26,330 nt of DNA, taken from positions 1 through 26,330 of the forward strand of contig DF237825.1 in NCBI GenBank assembly GCA_000708835.1, read 5' to 3'. The position numbers and the translations under genes were made by a program. Below, piece by piece: positions 1-9,195 of the stretch; position 1 is the stretch's first letter, and every line of letters begins with the position of its first letter. The DNA is from Klebsormidium nitens (lineage: Eukaryota > Streptophyta > Klebsormidiophyceae > Klebsormidiales > Klebsormidiaceae). The notes under the pieces were generated by a model. That model had not been told where the DNA came from, ran no database searches, and was given only the letters and a program-made list of their open reading frames with translations.

Positions 1-998
1 AACCAGTCGTAATCGTGACACTCCAGCTGAATTCCCCAGCTGTTGATCATCGAGTCCCAGTTCTCCATCATGGGAATCTTCTCTGGGGTTGTTAGCAACA
101 ACCACCATGACTTCTTGTCAAAATTTCCTTGCGGAAGCTTGTTGGTCTATGCTCACAGAAGAGGAGCTTTGACCTCTGATACCATTGTGACGGCACCAAT
201 TCTAAGAGTCCCTGATGAAGGCACCTTGAATGCTGAAAAACACCTAGAGGCGCACTTTGATAAACTCCCAGAGAGAGGTGGTGTAAAGGTTACACCTTTG
301 GTGGGTTTCAGGCTACTTAGCCATCCCCTCTCTCACTTGGGAGTCTAGCAGGCTCCTGCTTACTAGTGTGCATTCCATGAGCGATGGCACTGCACCAGTC
401 TATGAGTTTGAGTGTGCACTACCGGTGCACAAGCAAGACTCGGACTACGACCCGTTATGGTTTGAACTCAAGTAGCCAGATGTACGTATCTGATTACTTG
501 ACAAACTATGCAAGACTTAGGAATCTATCCTATAACTGTACGCGCTGGGACGCGGCTGCGCGCGCGAGCGAACGTCAAGTCACGTGATATGCTAGACATC
601 TGTCGAGCATAACTCTGGCAACCATACACCTAGAATACCTATGGGACTGTTGCCCTAAGTATAGAGGTGGTACAGGAGCCCGTTACATTGGGTGAGTCTT
701 ACACAAATTTTATGTTTAAAAGTAGGGCTGAAACTGGCTTACCTTGTTCACATCTCCATCTAAATTCCTGGAATGGTGCTACCATGTCTTGCTTGGGCTT
801 GGGGACTTTACTAAAACCAGTGCTTGCTGCTGCATCATGAGGATTGCTCAAAGTCATGGAGGTAGTGTGGGTTTCCGCTTGAAGGAACTGTTTGAAGCGG
901 TGTTCGTAGAATGGACCCTTACCATAATCAACACTGCGCATGCTCTCAATGTGACTGAAGAAGTTTAGACCTTTTGGATCTTGGTAGGTGCCGTTCTC
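1..998 (-). CDS. possible partial gene, unrecognised, runs off left edge
   Basis: Reading the minus strand from right to left, the frame is open from 998 (just after an in-frame TAA at 999-1001) to 743 and ends at a canonical donor (CAAG|GTAAGC, phase 1). The peptide is not low-complexity and includes NFFSHIESMRSVDYGKGPF and QEFRWRCEQ. A second open stretch runs from about 127 to the left edge (KKSWWLLLTTPEKIPM, then WDSMINSWGIQLECHDYDW). It joins in phase if the acceptor is the CAAG at 128-131, giving a glycine codon across the junction. That acceptor has a weak pyrimidine tract, and another at about 146 is possible but out of phase. I do not recognise the family. A plus-strand ORF at 43-348 competes for the same DNA. 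The call rests only on open frames, amino-acid texture and one good donor. Confidence 0.28.
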
Positions 999-1114
999 TT
1001 ATCAACTGCTGCTCTTGAAGCACGTCTGAACCACTATGTTATCTTCTTTGCAGCATCAGCAAAACAATGATTGTACCTTCCTCCTTCAGAGAACGCCTTC
1101 ACACTTAGGCTGAG

Positions 1115-2250
1115 ATGGAGACAGCTGTAAAGGAGGAGGATGATGAGATGCAGGCTAAGTTGGATGATTTGCAGAAGCAGCTCGACAAGGCCAGGTATGA
1201 AATATGGGCAGCAGAACGAAGATTCTTGCCTCTGATAGGCGCGCATGCAGAGATATATTTCTAGACCCTTTAATATATTCTTGCTGATTGTACCCCAGTG
1301 GCCTAAAAGCCATACACGCCCATTACTCAAGAACGTCAGACTTGATCAGGTGCTAACTAGATTGAGTGTTGTTGTAACGTTGGAGGGAAAGCATTGAGCT
1401 GTTGAATCCGTTGCTAGGGTCTGGGCGTTCGACGTGGTGAGATAAAGTCACAGTATGCGTGTGTTGCTGCGGCGAGCTCCTCTGCTGAGTATATGCATGA
1501 AACATCCAGGATTTACCTTCACAAGCTAACTTGTAGGCAAGAAGCCACGGTACGCATAAGATATGACTTCGTTTGTTAACATCTTTTCACAGAGCTGGAG
1601 CTAGAAGCCGAGCAGTTGACATTTTGATTTTGCCTTTTTGGTAGCATTCTCGACATCGTGTTGTTTGTTATGATTACAGGAGTCCTCAGCAGGGACCCCT
1701 AGATCCTGGGGAGTTGAGGCAAAAGGCCATGGGTTTGGACACCATGAACCTCCATAAGCAATTTGCCACGGAGCCTGAGCTCCATGCAAGTAGTTTTGAA
1801 AGCAGCCTGAGATTGTTGGACTTCACAAAAGGGTACCAATGACAGGGCTCAGAGCCCTGTATTTTCAACTCGCTTATTTAGCATATTGCTTGCCCGCCTA
1901 ATCTGTCTTTACAGGTATGCAACGTTTAGGCCAACGATCTCCGCACTTCTATAAGTATGTCACGAGATTCGAAAACCAGATACAACATTGTGTGACCTGC
2001 TCTGCTGGGATGTCAAGGTATATATATTAAGGATGCAATGTAAATCACACCGGTTCTTCTGTAGAAGCAATCTCCCCACAATCTGAAGGCTACAGTGAAA
2101 CGTGAAACAACTCTGCATGTCCCTTATGGAGCATTGCTCGTACTACTTGCAAAATGCCGTTTGATCCTTGAGATGATCGCTTTGGCCAAGCTCAAAGAAG
2201 CACCGGCTCTTTCACTCAAGGCGGGCGCGTACAAGTCATGTGACCACTGA
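1115..2250 (+). CDS. possible multi-exon gene, unrecognised, coiled-coil start
   Basis: An ATG at 1115 opens a 26-codon acidic, coiled-coil-like exon (EEDDEMQAKLDDLQKQLDKA) ending at 1194 before GTATGA. Joining to 1680, after a TTACAG acceptor, keeps the frame (PLDPGELRQKAMGLDTMNLH). Possible donors lie after 1789 and 1832. A last open stretch starts at 2065 after a TGTAG acceptor and runs 61 codons to TGA at 2248-2250, including ETTLHVPYGALLVLLAKCRL. I could not find a donor that joins the 1680 exon to the 2065 exon in phase, so the middle of the model is unresolved; a short exon near 1917-1952 was tested and does not solve it. No family is recognised. It may be a real small gene, a decayed one, or chance open frames. 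Confidence 0.22.
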
Positions 2251-2577
2251 CATAAAATTGGGTGCACGTGCCTTTGCCGAGGCTTCCGGTAATATGAAAA
2301 AATGCGCGCGCTACACGCAGAGTGTTTGGAGTGGTTACATGGCTTAATTTCAATGCTAGGAGCGCTCGCTCGGAGGAGATTGCGACGTATAAGGAAGTTC
2401 TGTGGGAGCCACTAGGAGCATGGATTGCACGAATCTGACTACTGCCATCCTCACGCACCCATTGGTCCGAGGATCCATTCCGCCGTACGCTCTTTTCTGC
2501 CCACAGGTTGCCGTCATTGATTTCACACGCATCTGCGTCCCCTATCTCAAAAGAGTTCCGCTCGCCCATTTTAGAAG

Positions 2578-3034
2578 ATGGATCAGCTGACCGCCACCAT
2601 CTTGGCACACCCACGTGTTGTCGCTACCAACTTCGATTCGGCAGATCGCGCAAACCTAGCTAGAGTCTTCATCAAGGCTTTTGACGATAAGGGGAGCACA
2701 TACGCCATCGACTTCGACCACGCTTGGAGATTTTGCGGTTACAGCATGAAGGAAAATGGGTTAAGAAAACTCAAAGGTGGCCAATTATACATTCCATACT
2801 ATGGACGTACGGCTTAAAGTTCTCATTGGGGTCTTTGCCGAATATGTCGACCATGGCCTCGAGCGTACTGACGCCCCAATATCGACGGCGTTCGCGTCCG
2901 ACCATGACGGCCAGTTCCTTGAGAATGCGGCAGTCTATGATTCAATGAATGAGCGGCCAAAACGCTCGATGGCGTATACGACCACGCTATTTCAAATGCA
3001 CCCCACCGGTGATCTTAGATCTCCTCCGCTTTGA
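2578..3034 (+). pseudogene. decayed virus-like ORF with MSV199-type domain
   Basis: The frame opens with ATG at 2578 and stops at 2815-2817 after 79 residues. Residues about 25-63 (core STYAIDFDHAWRFCGYS) resemble the MSV199 domain, a small DNA-binding-type module common in proteins of large DNA viruses, where an acidic YxxDFDxxW segment is followed by a G(F/Y)S(R/M)K turn. After about residue 65 the resemblance is lost and the frame stops. The next open stretch lies in another frame (2777-3034), which suggests a frameshifted remnant. The usual later domain of such proteins is not visible. No intron is needed. I infer an old insertion from an algal large DNA virus or a domesticated relative. 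The family assignment is from memory of the motif and was not searched. Confidence 0.38.
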
Positions 3035-3343
3035 AAGTAGGGCAGGCCCGCTTTGTCCTTGGGTCCTTGAATCTTTCCTGCAGTGAACCAGAGGCCCCGC
3101 AACCTAAGCCCTGTGACAAGTTCAGTCCTACCTCAGTGATGCTAGCTGAAAATTTTCTAGAGGGGAATGATGGCAGCTAGTATGCGTGACTACCTGGCCG
3201 CCCTACACCTGCAACTACTCCACGTAAGTGGTCAAGCATCGTTTTCGAATCTCAATCAACACATGTTGGCGACCAGGCCCCACGTGTTTCAGCTAGTGGA
3301 GCAAAAAGCTGACGTCCGGCTAGGCGCTCCCCTCGCCGTTTGC
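3035..3343. other. intergenic, 3' flank of CYP97B
   Basis: This stretch lies between the virus-like remnant and the stop codon of the P450 on the minus strand. It should hold the P450 3' UTR and polyadenylation signal, but I see no clear signal. An open frame starting at 3167 on the plus strand overlaps the last P450 exon and is a shadow. Confidence 0.5.
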
Positions 3344-6300
3344 TCAGACAGTGACCGCCGCCTGTTCCTGAGCTTTGACCGCGGTGCCCGGTTGTCGCTT
3401 GGAGAGGCGACACCAGAGGCCGTCCTTGGTGTGGATGGTCGCTCCCGTCTGCATTTGCACGTCCTCGGGCGTGCCCGCCAGCGCGATGTTGTAGCGCCGC
3501 AGCAGCATGGCCAGCCCCACCACCGACTCCATCACCGCGAACTGGTCCCCCACGCACTTGCGCGATCCCCCGCCAAACGGCAGGTACGCAAAGTCCGCCA
3601 TCGTCTGCACGGCACGGCCGCGGCAGGCTCTTGGGATACCGTCACGTCGAGAAAACGGGACATCCGGGTATATATGTAATCTCCTTGAAAACAGGTTTTC
3701 CCCATGAGTCTGCTGACGCGGCTGGTCATGTCCTGGATCAAACGACGGCACCTTCGGACTTTAAGGCGCGCAAGGGGAAGCAGGGTGCGGCTGTGTTTGC
3801 GCTTTTTCATCAATCGTGCGCGCAAACGAAAACTTAAGCGATTACTGCGTTCGCCCCCGCTCTTCTGCTGGCGTCGACTTCATCCCATTGTCAACTTCTA
3901 AGTGCCGACACGGCCGAAGCTGTTGTGATCCAAGAAGAGGGCCCCATTCTACTCAGAACTAGGTTGGTGCACTCACTTCGTTGGGATAAAGGGCCCCCGG
4001 GCTGCGGCTCGGGTCGAAGCCCGCCCAGCCTTCGAAGCCGGGCCGAGACTCCTGGAAGCGCTCCGGCCGGAACGCCTCGGGGTCGTTCCAGCAGTAGGGA
4101 GAGCGGTGTACGTTGTATACCTAGGGGCAGCGCGAGAGGGTTCAGTGGCCGAACGACGTAGCCGCCGCAAAAGCAAAGCGAACGGAGAGAGGGAGCTGAA
4201 GGCGAGACCAAGTTGCCCGCTGGCAGGCGCCAATGAAAGCCTTCGGCCCCTGATCAGTGTGAGACGGGCGTCCCATTCCTACACCCTTCCGAACTGCAAT
4301 CGAAAAGTGAGTCAAAAGGAACTGCCGAGGTTTGATAAATTGTCGGAAGCACGTGCAGAAGTGACAGGAAACTCAATCGCGAACGCAGCTCACCGAGATG
4401 AAAAGGTCGGTCCCCGCGGGGATGGCGTGCCCCTCGGGATGCCCGTTGTGCCCGCCTGCGCCACACCCCGACAACAGCGCAACTCAGAGCGGAAACAGCA
4501 GAGCGACGCACAGGGCGCAGGACAAATGCCGTGAGGCGAAGCAACGTGCTGACCATATGACATGGAGGCATGACGACAGGTGGCGAGCGGGGATTGGCTG
4601 ACCTGGCAGTGTGTCGGGCTGGAGGGATCGGCGGATGAGCAGGGGCGGCTGCGGGTAGAGGCGGAGCGACTCAGCGACGATGAGCCGGATGAACCTGCAC
4701 CAGGCAGAGCGCGCGCACAGTCTTAGGGAGAGCAGCGGAGGAAGGGCCAAGAAAGGAGCTAACTGAGGCCGTCACATAGTCCAAAACGTCGCGAGGACTG
4801 CTCACGAGGCGCATTAAAAGTTGTGATCGTTCCGTCGGTCTCTTGTCCGGCATGCTGTGTACCTGTACCCGCAGTCTTCTTTTCAACTGCACGCCCCCGA
4901 CTGCCGAAATGGATATTCTCGTCGAGCGAGCAAGGACACTGACTACGTTAGGGCAATGCCACAAACTCTTTTTGGAGCTTCTCACTCGAGCTGCTTGATG
5001 TCGGCGAGGCTGGGCTGGCGGTCCCCCAGGACCCGGTCCACCTCTTCCTGAGCCTTGGCCACCGCCGCGGGATTCTGCATTCTCAACCCAGGGAAAACGT
5101 ACTCAGGGCACGGGCTGCAAAATCATATCAGGGTCCGCTAAGACCGTGGCCGTTTGGTCAGATCGAACCCTGCTCTTAGCTGCGACAAGCAAAAATCGTG
5201 GCCGTTTGGTCATATCAAAAGCTGCTCTTAGCTGCAACAAGCGAGGCTTAAAAGAAGGGGGGCAAGGGGCAGGGAAGGGGTAGCCTTACCTGGGCGAGCA
5301 TGAAGGTGGCCCACGTCAGCACCGCCGCCGTTGTCTCATGGCCCGCGATCAGCATGGTCATCAGGTCGTCGCGCAACTGCAGCATGGGGGCCGGCGCACC
5401 AGGTAAGCGCCAAACCTCGAAGCGCTGACCGGCATGCTAGTACGACTGGCAAAGACTCGAAGGCCTCCAATACAATCACAGCTGCGCATATGAGGTGCCG
5501 CCAAAAAAGTGAGCTGTTTGAGGGAGCGGGCCCGACCTGCTGGTTGGTGGCGTCCTCCCCGCGCATGTCTACCAAGAAGCGCAGCAGCGACGCGTCCTGC
5601 AATAACACGCCGGAACTCCGCGAGTGAGCGCTGCCGGAGACCGGCCGTCCTACACTGATTGTGCATAGAGCAACTGCCAGATCCTGCGAGCCTACTGTGG
5701 CGAGCCCAGAATTTGGCAAGAACAAAGCCAGTTACAAGATAAAAGAGCTTAGATTTGCAAGGGCGTGGCGGTGCTTGCCTTGACTTTCGAGTAGTCGCGC
5801 TGCTGCAGCGCCTCCAGGTCCTCCTCCTGCACCACCCTCGCACACGTCAGCTCTGACTACAGCAGCCCTGACTTCGCGAACTCCAAGCAACGGCTGCGAT
5901 GCGCACACTTCACCACAGTTTGTCGAGAACTCAGGCGCGCCCCAAATCCACTCGGACCCCTACGACGCAGGGACGATATCATGGTTTCGACGGACTCTTC
6001 GACACTTCCCAGAAAGGGTGGGAGCCTAGTATATCATCGAGTCCCGTAGAGTTCGCCTCAATGCATTGCCGATTGGCGCTGCAGCATGTTGACCCTGCGT
6101 TTAACGGGCCGGAGCCAATGTCCTGCAGGGTGACGGACTGACTGGAAGCAGACCTCTCTGCTTCCGAGTTGCAGAATGTGGCGAGGGGCCACTGACCTGG
6201 CGCGTGTCCCTGGCCTGGTTGATGAGGTCGGTGAGCGTGGCGTTGATTTGTGCCATGTCGGTGGCGAACTTGCGCTGCCGCGGCACCAGCCAGCGCGCGG

Positions 6301-8689
6301 GCGGGAACTTCCAGTACGGCACGTAGAACGTGCTGCGGTGCTCCGCCTCGTACAGCACGCCATACACCGCCTGGCGAGCAGCGCACGCCGCAGCTCAGAG
6401 AAGAGCGAGACTTCGCAGACAAGGACTCAAATAAATACCACGACACCAGGCGCCTGTCAGCATCCGAGTTTGTAAGAACTGGCAAAAGTGCCGATAGTAT
6501 GAAGAGTGACGTATTGGAAAGACAACAGAGAATCCAGTAGCCACCTTTGGTCCTACAAATTGAATGGGTCAGACTTTCCTGATAGTCAGATGTACGACCA
6601 TGTTGTGAATCATTCGACGGCTTCGACTTGCTACCACACCCCGGGTCCATTGGCACCAACATGTTTTCTTCCTCTGCTGTAGGCAGGGCAGTGGTGATAC
6701 CTGGATGATGGGCGACTCCTTGGTGACGGACCCGAAGTCGTAGTTGAACACGCTGATCCCGATGATGTCCAGCGCCAAGTTCGAGTATTCTGCCTCCATG
6801 TCAATGCGCACCTCGCCCCCCGCCCCAGCCAGCAAACCGTCCAGCTTGTCCACCGTGCGCTGGCCACACCGCCCAAACACGCCCACCATCGCCTCTAGAT
6901 ACGCAGCGTGGAACGCAGGGACCACCGCTGCAGGCCAACGCCAGCCATAGAGTCAGGGGCACGGCCGGAAGTAGAGAGCGGGGCGCAAAGCACATAGACA
7001 TGGCCTCACTTTGGTCTAATAAAACAGGGTTTCGTTTCGTTTTCCTGGATAAGTAGGGGCAGATTCGTGGCAGCCAGAGAGCTCAATAGTGGCAGTGTTA
7101 CTCATATACTATCGACAGAAGCGACTCACCGACTTGCCGACGTTAGCAGGAGAGAACAAGCAAGGCCCTAGGGGAGATGAGGATAGCTGCCTGACATGGT
7201 GCGTTGTCATGGACGATGGGGGGGGCTTACCTCGCCGCCTGCCTTTCCAGGTTTCTAGGTCGGCAGGAATGAGGCCCTTCCCCATGATGGGCTCCAGAAT
7301 GTCTGCCAGCACGCCCTGCCAACGCCACAAGTTACTTCAGATCCCACCACAATTGATTGTTCTGGAGGCCGCAAGCACCAGCGACATTGTATGCAAAACA
7401 GACCCAATTGGTTGGGGGCGTTTTGTTTACATACCTTAGGTTTGAGATGCATTTAGAGGGACCGCGGGAAGGCAAGAGAAGGATGCCCCATCCAGGATAT
7501 CGGCGCCCACCTTGTCATAACCAAAAGTGTTCTCCCGCAGGATGTGGCGCGCAATGATGGGGTCCGAGATAACCACAAACGCCTTGGGACCAAACGCCAG
7601 CTTGTAGATAGGGCCATGCTGCAAACGAAACACACAAACCAGTCAGAAACAGGCACGGGGTTTCACCATCAAGGGTACAAGTACCTGGTCAAGGACCATA
7701 CAATTGTCCAGTGCTGACCATTCCATTGGGCACAAGCCTGGTTGCGGTGTGTTTTAGCCTCACATGGGGGATAACTATGGCCCACCTCCATGAACCAGTC
7801 GTAGAGTGCGAAGAAGAGGGGCCGGCCAAAGAGGTCGGAGACCGCGCCCTCGGCGACGGGCATGTTCCCGCTGCCCCCCGGGTTGAGCACGTTGGTCAGC
7901 AGGTTGCTGGCCTGGTCGTACAGGCTATAGCTGCGCCCGGGCTTGCCCCCATCCTCGTTGCCCGCACTGCGCACAGCAGGGGCCAGCTAGGCATGAGGGG
8001 GCTCAGACGCCGAGAAAAGCACGAAAGAGCTTGAGAAATGAAAGGGGGCGTTGGACGCATATGCTACAGCGATTCGTCACTTGGAGGCCGAAAGGGGGAA
8101 GCATAACAGCTCACTTATTACCAGGTTCATTGTAAGGGTCACAATAGGCCACAGCTTCACAACTTTCAAGGGCTGAAAACTGAGAACTAAGAAAGAAAAG
8201 AGCGCCAGATGGATGTCAGCATTTTTAGTCTTGCTAGCCCCCACAGTGCTCAATCGCGTCTGTGCAGACCCGCCAAACCAGAGCACACAGGCTTGCAAAG
8301 TCAGACAAGTCCTCTCTGGTGTCCCCTGCTGCGTTGCCTCATTGGACTTTTAGAGTTGGCTTCGTAGAAGCTCTAGAAGCTGTGGCACCAACCAGTAGTC
8401 CTCTGAGGACCTACCATCGGCATTCTCCCGCCCTCCGATCAACTTTCTCGTTCTTTCTTGCTGTGCACTCCAATTGCAGGGCGCCTCCCCAGAAGCTGCC
8501 CTGGCCTGCCACCACTCCCCCATTCCGGGTCCCATTGGCGCCCACCGTCCGCAGCCCTGTCCTTGCGCGCCCAATGCTGCCGGCTGGCGCTGCCCGCTGC
8601 GGGGAAAAGTGGGCCCCTCTGCAGCTCTGCGGCCCAGAGAGGCCTGCTGGGGCGCAAGGGAGGCGCAAGCAAGCTGTGGAAGACGCCAT
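3344..8689 (-). CDS. CYP97B: cytochrome P450 CYP97B family, plastid-type
   Basis: Haem-thiolate monooxygenase of the CYP97 clan, whose A and C members hydroxylate carotene rings in plastids; the B role is less settled. I joined 14 exons (minus): 8689-8415, 7966-7786, 7618-7511, 7315-7231, 6927-6701, 6370-6197, 5826-5779, 5596-5537, 5376-5290, 5074-4986, 4694-4603, 4455-4394, 4120-3977, 3604-3344. They total 1893 nt, 630 aa, and all phases agree. The first ~90 residues are rich in Ser/Ala/Arg, like a transit peptide. Landmarks: AGHETT (397-402), ESLR (453-456), PERF (515-518), haem loop [10 protein letters not shown] (554-563, Cys561 ligand). CYP97B-specific stretches include [35 protein letters not shown] and [14 protein letters not shown]. 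Intron 7 has a GC donor; the rest are GT-AG. Length is slightly above the ~580 aa of plant CYP97B, mostly in the leader. It is divergent from the RING-CH gene. Confidence 0.95.
5145..5242. repeat. two-copy 52-bp tandem repeat in a P450 intron
   Basis: Two direct copies, each starting CGTGGCCGTTTGGTCA, lie at about 5145-5190 and 5197-5242 with a period of 52 bp and a few mismatches (for example CTGCTCTTAGCTGCGACAAGC against CTGCTCTTAGCTGCAACAAGC). They sit inside the intron between exons 9 and 10 of the P450, away from both splice sites, and probably arose by local duplication. Confidence 0.85.
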
Positions 8690-9195
8690 GAGGCTTGTGG
8701 GAAGTCAGATAGACCCGCCTCTTGCCACTGTCTGTCAGTGTTGGTAAATGCGACAGTGCCGATATTATGTGGATAATGTTTCCAGCGCTGCCCGGGTGAT
8801 GGACACCAAGAATAATATCACGTGTAGCTTGAGGTACAACTTTTCCGAGTCAGGGCTTACGTTATGGGAAGACTTGTGTCAAGCTCTGGGCGAACCACTT
8901 TGAAGAAAACATGCTTTTAACTTTTCCAAGCATGTGTTGCACTTCAAACTCATGGACAACGCCTGCATGGGCGCTACCTAATCCCTTTGCGACCACCCAC
9001 GAGCAGCCCTGTCGAACGTTTGTTGCTCTAAGATGCTATGAGACCCTCATTGTCTGACAGCTTTTTGCAGACAGCGGTAAGTTGCAAGCGGGGTGCTTTT
9101 GGGAGGAGGTGAGGTGGGCCGTCGTAGAGTGTCTGATAATCGGGGGGCAAGCACCAGACAATAAACCAGTTTGAGGTCTGTTTTGGTGGTTCCTA
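8690..9195. promoter_or_regulatory. shared divergent promoter region, CYP97B / RING-CH
   Basis: The 506 bp between the P450 start codon (minus) and the RING-CH start codon (plus) must hold both 5' UTRs and both promoters if the start codons are right. I see no strong TATA box; GATATTATG near 8760 and AATAATATC near 8811 are the only AT-rich candidates. The arrangement is what supports this call, not a recognised element. Confidence 0.5.

Noticed and set aside
2216-2614. 132-codon minus-strand ORF
   Set aside because: No family resemblance, and it overlaps plus-strand frames with better texture.
3167-3679. 170-codon plus-strand ORF
   Set aside because: It is antisense to the last P450 exon, which has a clear haem loop; the residues are Arg/His-rich shadow sequence.
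5979-6662. 227-codon minus-strand ORF
   Set aside because: Mostly intron sequence plus an off-frame reading of P450 exon 6; the correct frame gives the conserved [13 protein letters not shown] segment.
7211-7226. G-rich run next to a P450 donor as a possible quadruplex
   Set aside because: It is a single G run, not four separated tracts.
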